Assembly (NCBI GenBank): GCA_036620675.1
Contig: JAZHEE010000046.1
Strand: one strand, 5' to 3'
Length of the DNA stretch: 26,490 nucleotides
Origin: Jejubacter sp036620675
GTDB lineage: Bacteria > Pseudomonadota > Gammaproteobacteria > Enterobacterales > Enterobacteriaceae
A model generated the notes under the pieces. The model made no database searches, was not told the origin of the DNA, and saw nothing but the letters and a program-made list of their open reading frames with translations. Shown here in pieces: positions 7,295-15,578 of this stretch; within the stretch, counting starts at the first letter, position 1, and every line of letters starts with the position of its first letter. Made by a program: the position numbers and the translations under genes.

Positions 7295-8126
7295 TACGCT
7301 CTCCGGTTATTTCTATTGTTGCTTCCATATTGGTCATAAAAGGCTTAAAGCCAAAGCGGCAGTATCTCTGGAGCACAAACCAGATACGAAACAAACGGAA
7401 CTGATTAAATTTCACCTTTAAGATATCACTGCTGTCCAGACCAAAATGGTCCTGTACCTTATAGTGAACAATCGCCCGGTAGCAGTCGTCCTGAATCTGT
7501 AAAGACTTAACCGTAATATGGGTTGCCCAGATATCGTGAACGCTAATCCCCATTCCGTTAAAATTATCCTGAAATCGATCGAATTTAGGTAGTTTACCCT
7601 CAAGTATAGCGTTGCGTAACTCTTCTTTTGCTTTTTCCGGGTAATTGTTACTTCGCCAGTCTATAAATTTACCGAACGCCCTGCTTAACAAAGCCCGCGT
7701 ACTGTTTTCGGTATTATCTCTGACGATATGTTCCAGCAACGCTCTGTCCAGTAGCATATGCCTGAAGGGGGCGCCATTGCCTTTCTGCATATGGGTAATC
7801 ATTTTCTCTGCCAGCGATTTATATGGGCCATAAAGGGCAAAAGTGCGGGAGAGGTGGCGAAACTCGTCAAACAGAATAGCGGCACACGCCTGACGGGTGA
7901 GCTTTGCGCCCTCGCCCCGGGCGCCATAAAACCGGGATTGCGGCTGGTTGAATGGGGTGATTTTCGCCAGCGTGTAAGGGTTTATCCGGGCGGAGACATC
8001 CAGCAGATGAAATTGCGCTTTTAGCTGTTCCTCCGACAAGTCTCCACAGCGCATATCGCAGGCGCCGTAGTCGTCCATTCTTTTCTGAGTTTCGAAGATT
8101 GTGCGGGGAAACCGGAGTGCCGACAT
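7278..8126 (-). CDS. DUF3289-like protein, possible effector/toxin module
   Basis: Function not established. The 282-aa protein resembles the DUF3289 (YPO3983-type) family by the segments FPRTIFETQKRMDDYGACDM, CGDLSEEQLK, FRHLSRTFALYGPY and the very conserved-looking KLPKFDRFQDNFNGMGIS and HDIWATHITVKSL (residues about 175-210). It has no signal peptide or transmembrane helix. Related proteins often follow a PAAR or other type VI delivery domain. No such domain is visible here, and 8127-8292 holds no coding remnant, so this copy seems to stand alone. The ATG at 8126 has GGAG 9 bases upstream. It is the first gene of a two-gene unit and overlaps the membrane-anchored DUF943-like gene, which suggests partnership. 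In E. coli, as I remember it, the epd-tktA interval carries different genes, so this is an accessory insert. Confidence 0.75.
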   Translation of the reverse strand: MSALRFPRTIFETQKRMDDYGACDMRCGDLSEEQLKAQFHLLDVSARINPYTLAKITPFNQPQSRFYGARGEGAKLTRQACAAILFDEFRHLSRTFALYGPYKSLAEKMITHMQKGNGAPFRHMLLDRALLEHIVRDNTENSTRALLSRAFGKFIDWRSNNYPEKAKEELRNAILEGKLPKFDRFQDNFNGMGISVHDIWATHITVKSLQIQDDCYRAIVHYKVQDHFGLDSSDILKVKFNQFRLFRIWFVLQRYCRFGFKPFMTNMEATIEITGERNENKK

Positions 8127-8292
8127 AAAGGTACGCTCCTCGTATCATCCATGATGCCTGCATCATAAGGCACACCATATAATGAGTAAACGCAGGGGCA
8201 TTTTTCCGGCATAGATTCAGATTTCAGTCCAGACGTCGGCGTAGACCATCGCCAGACATGCAAGCCAGAGGTATCGCGCGGCGACATATAAC

Positions 8293-8322
8293 AATGCCAG
8301 CCACTTTCAGGTGGCTGGCATT
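8293..8322 (-). terminator. Strong hairpin after tktA
   Basis: AATGCCAGCCAC and GTGGCTGGCATT form a perfect 12-bp stem with a 6-base loop, 29 bp past the tktA stop. On the minus strand it is followed by GTTATATG rather than a U-run. On the plus strand the run TTCATCTTTTT follows. It probably defines the 3' end of tktA mRNA, but its efficiency as an intrinsic terminator in that direction is uncertain. Confidence 0.6.
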
Positions 8323-8351
8323 CATCTTTTTCACAATGGCGGGTACGGCAA

Positions 8352-10343
8352 TTACAGCAGCGCTTTCGCTTTGTTAACCACGTTGTCCACGGTAAAGCCG
8401 AACTCTTCGAACAGCTTCTCGGCCGGGGCTGATTCACCAAAGGTGGTCATTCCCACGATATCGCCGTTCAGGCCCACATATTTGAACCAGTAATCGGCAA
8501 TGCCGGCTTCGATAGCCACGCGGGCGCTGACGGCTTTCGGCAGTACCGATTCGCGATAGGCGGCATCCTGCTTGTCGAAGGCGTCGGTGGAGGGCATGGA
8601 AACCACGCGCGCTTTCACCCCTTCCGCCGTCAGGCGATCCCAGGCGGCAACGGCCAGTTCGACTTCAGAACCGGTGGCGATCAGAATCAGCTGCGGCTGC
8701 CCTTCACAATCTTTCAGCACGTAACCGCCGCGCGCGACATCTGCCAGCTGCTGAGCGCTGCGCTCTTGCTGCGCCAGGTTCTGACGAGAGAGGATCAACG
8801 CGGTCGGGCCATCGTGACGCTCAACGCCATATTTCCAGGCGATGGCGGATTCCACCTGGTCACAGGGGCGCCAGGTGCTCATGTTCGGGGTCAGGCGCAG
8901 GGAAGAAAGCTGCTCAACCGGCTGGTGAGTCGGGCCGTCTTCGCCCAGACCGATAGAGTCATGGGTGTACACCATCACGTGGCGCTGCTTCATCAGCGCC
9001 GCCATACGCACCGCGTTACGGGCATATTCAACGAACATCAGGAAGGTAGAGGTGTACGGCAGGAAGCCGCCGTGCAGCGCGATGCCGTTAGCGATAGCGG
9101 TCATACCGAATTCACGCACGCCATAGTGGATGTAGTTGCCCGCCGGATCTTCATTCAGCGCTTTAGAGCCGGACCACAGCGTCAGGTTAGACGGCGCCAG
9201 GTCGGCGGAGCCGCCCAGGAATTCAGGCAGCCACGGGCCAAAGGCTTCGATCGCGTTCTGGGAAGCCTTACGGCTGGCGATTTTCGCCGGTTCCGCCTGC
9301 AGTTTTTCAACGAAGGACTGCGCTTTTTCCGCGAAGTCAGCCGGCATTTCCCCCTTCATACGACGGGTAAACTCTGCGGCTTCCTGCGGGAAGGCTTTGG
9401 CGTAAGCGGCGAATTTCTCATTCCAGGCATTCTCTTTCGCCTGGCCTGCTTCTTTAGCGTCCCACTGGGCGTAGATATCCTGAGGGATCACAAAAGGCTC
9501 GTATTTCCAGCCCAACGCCTCGCGGGTAGCGGCAACTTCAGCATCACCCAGCGGCGCGCCATGGGAGTCATGGGTACCGGCCTTGTTCGGCGAACCGAAA
9601 CCAATCACGGTTTTGCACATCAGCAGAGACGGCTTATCGGTCACGCTGCGCGCTTCTTCAATAGCGGCTTTGATCGCGTCGGCATTATGGCCGTCAACGC
9701 CGCGTACCACGTGCCAGCCGTAAGCTTCAAAGCGCTTCGCGGTATCATCGGTGAACCAGCCATCGACTTCGCCATCGATAGAGATGCCGTTATCGTCGTA
9801 GAAAGCGACCAGTTTACCCAGCTTCAGAGTGCCCGCCAGGGAGCAGACTTCGTGGGAGATCCCTTCCATCATGCAGCCGTCGCCAAGGAAGGCATAAGTA
9901 TGATGGTCAACGATGTCATGACCGGGGCGGTTAAACTGCGCCGCCAGCGTTTTTTCGGCGATAGCCATACCTACCGCGTTGGCAATGCCCTGCCCCAGCG
10001 GCCCGGTCGTGGTTTCAACGCCCGGCGTGTAACCCACTTCCGGGTGGCCCGGCGTTTTCGAATGCAGCTGACGGAAGTTCTGCAGCTCGGACATCGGCAG
10101 ATCGTAGCCGGTAAGATGCAGCAGGCTGTAAATCAGCATGGAACCATGCCCGTTAGAGAGCACAAAGCGGTCGCGATCGGCCCAGTGCGGGTTGGTCGGA
10201 TTGTGATTCATGTAATCGCGCCACAGAACTTCTGCGATATCCGCCATCCCCATAGGGGCACCCGGGTGACCGGATTTGGCTTTTTGAACGGCGTCCATGC
10301 TGAGCGCACGAATGGCATTGGCAAGCTCTTTACGAGAAGACAT
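8352..10343 (-). CDS. tktA: Transketolase A
   Basis: This ThDP- and Mg-dependent enzyme moves two-carbon ketol units between sugar phosphates in the non-oxidative pentose phosphate pathway, in the cytosol. The 663-aa length is identical to E. coli TktA. Visible marks are the N-terminal KSGHPGAPMGMADI (about 23-36, catalytic His), the ThDP-binding GDGCMMEGISHEV (about 154-166, GDG then N about 30 residues on in YDDNG), the pyrimidine-domain EFGMTAIANG (about 411-420) and the donor-binding HDSIGLGEDGPTHQP (about 461-475). The ATG at 10343 has GGAG 5 bases upstream. It is divergent from loiP across a 259-bp gap. The position next to loiP is as in E. coli, but the DUF3289/DUF943 pair now lies on its downstream side. 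Confidence 0.98.
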   Translation of the reverse strand: MSSRKELANAIRALSMDAVQKAKSGHPGAPMGMADIAEVLWRDYMNHNPTNPHWADRDRFVLSNGHGSMLIYSLLHLTGYDLPMSELQNFRQLHSKTPGHPEVGYTPGVETTTGPLGQGIANAVGMAIAEKTLAAQFNRPGHDIVDHHTYAFLGDGCMMEGISHEVCSLAGTLKLGKLVAFYDDNGISIDGEVDGWFTDDTAKRFEAYGWHVVRGVDGHNADAIKAAIEEARSVTDKPSLLMCKTVIGFGSPNKAGTHDSHGAPLGDAEVAATREALGWKYEPFVIPQDIYAQWDAKEAGQAKENAWNEKFAAYAKAFPQEAAEFTRRMKGEMPADFAEKAQSFVEKLQAEPAKIASRKASQNAIEAFGPWLPEFLGGSADLAPSNLTLWSGSKALNEDPAGNYIHYGVREFGMTAIANGIALHGGFLPYTSTFLMFVEYARNAVRMAALMKQRHVMVYTHDSIGLGEDGPTHQPVEQLSSLRLTPNMSTWRPCDQVESAIAWKYGVERHDGPTALILSRQNLAQQERSAQQLADVARGGYVLKDCEGQPQLILIATGSEVELAVAAWDRLTAEGVKARVVSMPSTDAFDKQDAAYRESVLPKAVSARVAIEAGIADYWFKYVGLNGDIVGMTTFGESAPAEKLFEEFGFTVDNVVNKAKALL

Positions 10344-10602
10344 TTTGACTCCAGATCGGATGGTTACAGGCTACGCCTTAGATTTGAACAAAAATGTTAT
10401 CAACAATGTACCGCAAGCCGCTGGTCATGTACATGGAGCATCCTTTTGCCGACCAGGAAATATCCGGAACGCGTAACAAAAAACAGGCGGCGACTCGCCC
10501 ACGACACAGTATCTTATTTATACTCAGGCCTGGCTGGCGTCTGACATCACCGTCGCCGCTTTTCAGATTTCTTCGTCACCTTTTTAAAATGGAAGTTAAC
10601 AC

Positions 10603-11376
10603 ATGAAAATGCGTCCAGTACTGTTGGGCATTGCTGCCGCGGCAGCGCTACTGAGCGGCTGCCAGGCTCTGGATTCCGGCGGTTCAGGCTCCTCTGATTC
10701 CGGTATTCTAAACCTGTTTCCGGTGAGTGATGAGCAGGTCATCGCGTTAAGCGACAAAGCCTGTACGGAAATGGACGGCAAATCGACTATCGCGCCAGCC
10801 AACAGTGAATACAGTCAACGCCTGAACAAAATTGCCAGCGCCCTGGGGAGCGATATTAACGGCGTGAAGACCAACTATAAGGTCTATCAGTCCAAAGAGG
10901 TCAACGCCTTTGCCATGGCGAACGGCTGTATTCGCGTCTACAGCGGGCTGATGGACATGATGAACGATAACGAGGTGGAAGCGGTTGTCGGCCACGAAAT
11001 GGGCCACGTGGCGCTCGGCCATGTGAAAAAAGGAATTCAGGTGGCGATGGGCACCAATACCCTGAGGGCGATCGCCGCCTCAGCCGGGGGAATTCTGGGT
11101 AGCCTCTCCCAGTCGGAACTGGGCGCTCTGGGCAGCCAGCTGGTTAACGCGCAGTTTTCACGACGCCAGGAATCAGAAGCCGACGACTACTCCTACGATC
11201 TGCTACGCAAGCGGGGCATCAACCCTTCCGGACTGGTTACCAGCTTCGAAAAACTGGCCAAAATGGAGCAGGGTCGCAGCAGTTCCATGTTTGACGATCA
11301 TCCGGGATCGGAAGAGCGCGCCCAGCACATCCGCGAGCGGATGCGCGCCGACGGTCTGACGCCGCCGGCAAAATAA
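10603..11376 (+). CDS. loiP: Outer-membrane M48 metalloprotease lipoprotein LoiP
   Basis: LoiP (YggG) is a zinc metalloprotease of family M48 that in E. coli sits on the periplasmic face of the outer membrane, cleaves between Phe-Phe pairs and is induced at low osmolarity. Residues 1-19 form a lipoprotein signal with lipobox LLSG-C20. The residue after Cys is Gln, so sorting to the outer membrane is expected. The zinc site is HEMGH at 131-135, with a third ligand Glu in SEADDYSYD (Glu192). The conserved FDDHPGSEERAQHIRERM segment closes the domain. The 257-aa length compares with 252 in E. coli. Start at 10603 with GGAAG 9 bases upstream. It is the last backbone gene before the catabolic block, whose final gene converges on it. 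Confidence 0.95.
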   Translation: MKMRPVLLGIAAAAALLSGCQALDSGGSGSSDSGILNLFPVSDEQVIALSDKACTEMDGKSTIAPANSEYSQRLNKIASALGSDINGVKTNYKVYQSKEVNAFAMANGCIRVYSGLMDMMNDNEVEAVVGHEMGHVALGHVKKGIQVAMGTNTLRAIAASAGGILGSLSQSELGALGSQLVNAQFSRRQESEADDYSYDLLRKRGINPSGLVTSFEKLAKMEQGRSSSMFDDHPGSEERAQHIRERMRADGLTPPAK

Positions 11377-11474
11377 GCCTTGCGCGCTTAAGCCCTCGCC
11401 CTAACGGGGACGAAAAGTAACGTCCGGCAAAGGTGGGATGACCGGGAAAAACAAAATGCGCGCCGTATTAAAAT

Positions 11475-11496
11475 AAAAAGGGCCGCAATGCGGCCC
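11475..11496 (-). terminator. Intrinsic terminator of the catabolic operon
   Basis: Minus-strand GGGCCGC-ATT-GCGGCCC is followed by TTTTTATTTT. It begins 8 bp past the stop codon of the last gene of the 13-kb operon. The U-run exists only on the minus side, so loiP coming from the other direction has no obvious terminator of its own in 11377-11474. Confidence 0.9.
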
Positions 11497-11503
11497 CGGT
11501 AAC

Positions 11504-13144
11504 TCAATACAATGTCTTTTGCGGCGGCCCGGCGAAACGCAGCGGGCCAATCGCGCCCATACGCACCTCCACCACCGACGGGCCAGGCATTGCCAGCGCT
11601 TCCGCCAGCACCGCCTGGAAGTCCTGCTCGCGCTCTACCGACCAGGCCTGAAGCCCCATCGCCTGCGCCAGCGCGGTGAAATCCGGCGTATGCAGTTCGT
11701 TATAATACTGGCGACCGCCAAAGTATTTATCCTGAATGCCGCGCATCACGCCGTAGCCGCCATCATTCATGATAAGCAGCGTCACGTTGGCTTTTTCCTG
11801 CGCCAGGGTCGCCATCTCGCCCAGATTCAGGCTCAGGCCGCCGTCTCCCACCAGCCCCACCACCTTGCGTTGCGGGTTGGCCAGCGCGGTGCCTACCGCC
11901 ATCGGCAGCCCCATACCGATGGCGCCCGCCAGCGAATGGATATTGCCCAGCGGGCCATTGGCGCGAAACAGCCGGCTGCCCCACAGGCTGCCGGAAACCG
12001 TAATATCGCGAACCAGAATGCCGTCGGCAGGCAGCGCCTGTTCAATGGCGTCATTCAGCGAGGCATAGGGGCCGCACTGCTCGCGCAACCCTGCTACCGC
12101 CTGGCTTAGCGCATCGCGGATCTGCGCGTCCCATTGCGCATCGCCCCATATCCGGCCCTGCGCTTTTTCAGCCAGCGCCGCCAGCAGCGGCGCGCTGTCC
12201 GCCACCAGGGTTTCATCCATCAGATAGTTCCGGCTGGCGGCAGCCGGATCGATATCGATCTGAACCCGGGGTTCAGGCAGATTCAGGGTCCAGGAGCGGG
12301 TTTCATTGCTGCGCAAACGCGATCCTACCACCAGCGTCATATCGCACTGAGCCAGTAACGCCTCCACCGACGGCGAGTTATGGAACGCCCGCAGGCTACG
12401 CGGATGGCTGTCCGGCAGAATGCCGCGTCCGTGAGTGCTGGAGATTACCGTCACCCCGGCGTCCGCCAGGCGGGCCACCGCCTCGCCGCATTCCAGCGCG
12501 CCGCCCCCCAGCCACAGCAGCGGCTGCTTCGCCTGACGCAGGCGCTGCCACAAACGTTCTACGCTTTCCGCGTCCGGTGCCTGAGCGCTCAGCGGCGCCG
12601 CCGGGCCAGTCACCAGCGCCGCCGGAATTTTGCTGCCCTGAATATCGATAGGGATCTCGACAGAAACCGGCCCGCAGGGCGGCGTCTGGGCCTCCTGAAT
12701 TGCCCGCTGCACAATGGCCACCGCCTGGTTGGCGTTGGATACCCGGTAAGCGCGCTTCGAGCTGGCCCGCAGATAGCCCATTTGATCGCGGGTTTCATGA
12801 ATAAAGCCGGTATCGGCATCCAGCCAGGCCTTTTCCACCTGGCCTGTCAGGTGCAACAGCGGCGTACTGGCGTTCATAGCCTCTACCAGCGCCCCCACCG
12901 CATTGCCCGCTCCGGCGCCGGTGCTGGTTAACGCCACGCCCAGGCCGGAAAAACGTCCGTGCGCATCAGCCATAGTGACCGCGCCGGCCTCCCCGCGGGA
13001 AGGAACGAAGCGGATGTTGCCGCGCTGCCCGATGGCATCGGCCACCGGCAGGTTATGAATAGAGATCACGCCATACAGGGTGTCGACGCCGTACAGTTCG
13101 AGGGTACGGGCGACGGCTTCGCCCACGGTAATCATTTCGCTCAT
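11504..13144 (-). CDS. ThDP-dependent enzyme, acetolactate synthase/benzoylformate decarboxylase-like
   Basis: Probably decarboxylates a 2-oxo acid, using thiamine diphosphate in the cytosol. Order: N-terminal pyrimidine-binding domain with the activating glutamate in SRGEAGAVTMADAHGR (Glu52), central domain (about 190-330), and C-terminal diphosphate domain with VGDGGLSLN (GDG 433-435) followed 25 residues later by NDGGYG (460-465), the usual ThDP motif. A His at 30 (ISIHNLP) is where some decarboxylases have catalytic groups. The 546-aa length is normal. Two ATGs stand in tandem; the one at 13144 has AGGG 6 bases upstream and is preferred. It follows the aldehyde dehydrogenase by 14 bp and ends the operon. 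The pairing suggests 2-oxo acid to aldehyde to acid. A carboligase activity cannot be excluded. Confidence 0.85.
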   Translation of the reverse strand: MSEMITVGEAVARTLELYGVDTLYGVISIHNLPVADAIGQRGNIRFVPSRGEAGAVTMADAHGRFSGLGVALTSTGAGAGNAVGALVEAMNASTPLLHLTGQVEKAWLDADTGFIHETRDQMGYLRASSKRAYRVSNANQAVAIVQRAIQEAQTPPCGPVSVEIPIDIQGSKIPAALVTGPAAPLSAQAPDAESVERLWQRLRQAKQPLLWLGGGALECGEAVARLADAGVTVISSTHGRGILPDSHPRSLRAFHNSPSVEALLAQCDMTLVVGSRLRSNETRSWTLNLPEPRVQIDIDPAAASRNYLMDETLVADSAPLLAALAEKAQGRIWGDAQWDAQIRDALSQAVAGLREQCGPYASLNDAIEQALPADGILVRDITVSGSLWGSRLFRANGPLGNIHSLAGAIGMGLPMAVGTALANPQRKVVGLVGDGGLSLNLGEMATLAQEKANVTLLIMNDGGYGVMRGIQDKYFGGRQYYNELHTPDFTALAQAMGLQAWSVEREQDFQAVLAEALAMPGPSVVEVRMGAIGPLRFAGPPQKTLY

Positions 13145-13158
13145 CATCAGCCCTTTTG

Positions 13159-14628
13159 TTAGTCGCACCAGTGGTTAACGCCGTTACCGGTCGCCAGATA
13201 GATGCTCTTTTGCTGCATCCAGGCTTTCAGCCCCTGAATGCCCTTCTCGCGGCCCAAACCGCTCTCTTTAAAGCCGCCAAACGGCGTGGAAATAGAGAAA
13301 ACCTTGTAGGTGTTAATCCAGATAGTGCCGGCTTCAAGCGCCTGCGCCAGCCGCAGCGCCCGCCCGGTATCCCGGGTCCAGATTCCCGCCGCCAGGCCGT
13401 AGACCGAATCATTGGCCTCGGCAATCAGCTGCTGCTCGTCGTCAAAGGCCATCGCCACCAGCACCGGCCCAAAAATCTCTTCCTGGCAGACCTGAGCCGT
13501 ATTCTCCAGTCCTTCGATAATGGTGGGCTGGAACCAGTTACCAGCCGCCAGTTGAGGATCGGCCGGGATCTCGCCACCGCACAGCACTTCGCCCCCTTCG
13601 TCACGGGCCATCTGAACGTAGCTCATCACTTTGTCGCGATGCTGCGGGCTAATCAGCGGGCCGATATGGGTGCCCGGCGTCAGCGGATGACCAATTCGCA
13701 AACCGCGAGTCAGTTCCAGCAGCCGGGTCATCAGCGGCTGATAAACGCGGCTGTGCACAAAAAGGCGAGCGCCTGCGATACAGGCCTGACCGCCGGAACT
13801 GAAAATGCCGTAGCAGATACCGCGCGCGGCCTGCTCGATATCGGCATCTTCCAGTACGATGGTCGGCGACTTGCCCCCCAGCTCCAGCGAGGTAGGGATC
13901 AGCTTTTCCGCTGCCACATGGGCCAGATGACGCCCGGTGGAAGTACCGCCGGTAAACGAGATTTTGCGCACCTTCGGGTGACGGGCCAGCGCATCGCCGA
14001 TTATCGATCCTTTCCCCGGCAGTACGCTGAGCAGCCCGGCGGGCAGTCCGGCCTGTTCGAAGATCTTCGCCAGCTCCAGCGCCATCAGCGGCGTCGCCTC
14101 GGCAGGTTTAAGGATCACCGCGTTACCGGCGGCGATGGCCGGCGCCACCTTCTGCATTTCACTGGCGATCGGCGAGTTCCAGGGGGTGATCGCCGCCACC
14201 ACGCCCAGCGGCTCATAGTGGCTCAGGGTCATCACATCGGGAATGCGCGGCGTCGGCAATTCCCCTTCCAGCAGTTCGCAGGCGGCAGCGAAGTAACGGG
14301 CCGTCCCCGCCGCGCTCATCACCAGACCGCGGGTTTCCGCCAGGGGTTTGCCGTTATCCCGGGTCTGAAGTTCCGCTAACTCGTCCACCCGCGATTCGAT
14401 AATCTCCGCCACCCGGGACAAAATCCGCGCCCGCTGATGCGGCAGGCTGTTGCGCCATGCAGAATCTCGCCACGCCGCCTCGCCTCGCTCTACCGCCGTT
14501 TCCAGATCGGCCAGATCTGCCGCATTAAGTTCAGCATTGACGGAACCGTCCGCCGGGAAGAGGCTTTTCATCAAATTGCCACCTCCGCGTCGCCACTCTC
14601 CGCCAACAAAAATATCCAGAGATTCCAT
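13159..14628 (-). CDS. NAD(P)-dependent aldehyde dehydrogenase
   Basis: A complete 489-aa ALDH superfamily enzyme. The substrate-channel Asn is in PWNSP (Asn151), the nucleotide loop is SFTGGTSTGR (225-233), the general base Glu249 is in LELGGK and the catalytic Cys283 is in GGQACIAGARL. EEIFGPV and FGGFKESGLG follow near the C-terminus. All key residues are present, so it should be active and cytosolic. The ATG at 14628 has TAAGGAG about 5 bases upstream, and this Shine-Dalgarno abuts the end of the repeat element at 14641. The gene precedes the ThDP enzyme by 14 bp, and the natural reading is oxidation of the aldehyde that enzyme makes. It could instead act on a semialdehyde ring-cleavage product, like 2-hydroxymuconic semialdehyde dehydrogenases. 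Sequence alone does not decide. Confidence 0.93.
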   Translation of the reverse strand: MESLDIFVGGEWRRGGGNLMKSLFPADGSVNAELNAADLADLETAVERGEAAWRDSAWRNSLPHQRARILSRVAEIIESRVDELAELQTRDNGKPLAETRGLVMSAAGTARYFAAACELLEGELPTPRIPDVMTLSHYEPLGVVAAITPWNSPIASEMQKVAPAIAAGNAVILKPAEATPLMALELAKIFEQAGLPAGLLSVLPGKGSIIGDALARHPKVRKISFTGGTSTGRHLAHVAAEKLIPTSLELGGKSPTIVLEDADIEQAARGICYGIFSSGGQACIAGARLFVHSRVYQPLMTRLLELTRGLRIGHPLTPGTHIGPLISPQHRDKVMSYVQMARDEGGEVLCGGEIPADPQLAAGNWFQPTIIEGLENTAQVCQEEIFGPVLVAMAFDDEQQLIAEANDSVYGLAAGIWTRDTGRALRLAQALEAGTIWINTYKVFSISTPFGGFKESGLGREKGIQGLKAWMQQKSIYLATGNGVNHWCD

Positions 14629-14640
14629 GGTTACTCCTTA

Positions 14641-14786
14641 AAGCCTATCCCGGTAGGCGTTATTGTTGCGGCCAGTTTGGACACGGACAGCGCACAGGAA
14701 CCGGAACGTACATGTAGTACGTGAGGATTCCGGGCACTCCCCAGGGCCAAAATGGCAAATAAAATAGCCCTAATGGGATGGGCCTT
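14641..14786. repeat. MITE-like palindromic repeat, copy A
   Basis: About 145 bp with imperfect terminal inverted repeats (AAGCCTATCCCGGTAGGC at the left, GCCCTAATGGGATGGGCCT at the right) and an internal palindrome ACGTAC-ATGTA-GTACGT extended by CCGGAA/TTCCGG. A second copy at 21991-22134 in the same orientation is about 80% identical by eye. TA dinucleotides border this copy on both sides, compatible with TA target duplication. It fills the gap between the aspartate dehydrogenase-like gene and the aldehyde dehydrogenase gene. Its right end supplies part of the stop codon of the former. Its left end adjoins the ribosome-binding site of the latter. It contains no coding sequence. Confidence 0.8.
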
Positions 14787-15567
14787 ACTGTTGCGCCAGT
14801 TCCCGACAGGCGCGTACCGCGCTCAGCGCCGCCAGGGTCGAGGTTTTGGGATTACTGGCCAGTGGCCACCCGCTCAGTTCCAGGCTGAACTCACCAAATC
14901 CCCCGGCTGCGTGCAGGGTATGGGTGTTACGGGTGGTTTGCGGATCCACCATCAGTTGAACCCGGGTTTCATCCATACCCACGCCGCCCAGGGCGACGGT
15001 GGCCGCCACATTCGCGTTGGCCGGGAACAGCCGGGCCGCTTCGCGGGCGCTGCCTTCAAAGAAGATCTGTGCTTCGTTGACCGAATCCAGGTCGATCAGC
15101 TTTTCCGCATAACTGCCGCGCCAGCTGGCCGGGCTTTTACGCGAACGATAAGTCACCCGTTCAAGGCCCCCTTCCTTCGCTGCCGCCAGCCCGTCGATTC
15201 CCGCTACCGCACCGGCAAGCAGGGTCAGCCTGCCGTTGCCTGCACGCCGTGCCTCCGCCAGACGCTGTTCCAGCGCCGCATCCGCCAGCGCGCCGGTGGA
15301 GATCACCGCCAGATGCCAGCCCTGGGCCAGCACCGCTTCGCCATATTGCGCCACCGCCTGCTGGCTGGCGCATTCCAGCACCAAATCTGGCCTGCCGGTG
15401 CAATCGTTCACGTCGGCCAGCGCTTCCACCGTCCCATGAAACCTGGCGCGGATAGCGGCGTGATGGCGCTCGCGCGCCACAATCCAGCCCAGTTCAACGC
15501 CTTCCGGCAGTCGCTCAATTACCGTCTGCGCCATCGCGCCATAACCGATTAGCATCACCTTTTTCAT
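14785..15567 (-). CDS. Aspartate dehydrogenase-like NAD(P)-dependent oxidoreductase
   Basis: A 260-aa protein of the L-aspartate dehydrogenase (NadX/AspDH) family, whose known members reversibly deaminate aspartate to iminoaspartate/oxaloacetate. The Rossmann motif is IGYGAMA (7-13, GxGxxA). Then come ISTGALAD (89-96), the family block PANANVAATVAL (182-193), RNTH (213-216, with the His placed as the family's catalytic His) and NPKTSTLAALS near the end. The ATG at 15567 has AAGGAA 7 bases upstream. A longer frame back to 15738 would cover the upstream gene and lacks homology. It lies 11 bp after an SDR-like gene and is followed by repeat copy A. Its role in a ring-degradation operon is unclear: an amine or imine step, or another substrate of the same fold. 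The family assignment is firmer than the reaction. Confidence 0.85.
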   Translation of the reverse strand: MKKVMLIGYGAMAQTVIERLPEGVELGWIVARERHHAAIRARFHGTVEALADVNDCTGRPDLVLECASQQAVAQYGEAVLAQGWHLAVISTGALADAALEQRLAEARRAGNGRLTLLAGAVAGIDGLAAAKEGGLERVTYRSRKSPASWRGSYAEKLIDLDSVNEAQIFFEGSAREAARLFPANANVAATVALGGVGMDETRVQLMVDPQTTRNTHTLHAAGGFGEFSLELSGWPLASNPKTSTLAALSAVRACRELAQQ

Positions 15568-15578
15568 GGTTGTGTTCC

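Noticed and set aside
8766..10544. A 592-codon open frame on the plus strand opposite tktA
   Set aside because: It is the antisense reflection of a highly expressed, codon-biased gene. The protein is Arg/His/Gln-rich with no recognisable domain, while tktA on the other strand is certain.
13156..14379. A 407-codon frame opposite the aldehyde dehydrogenase
   Set aside because: Low-complexity Gln/Arg/His-rich translation typical of the reverse strand of GC-rich genes. All ALDH motifs are on the minus strand.
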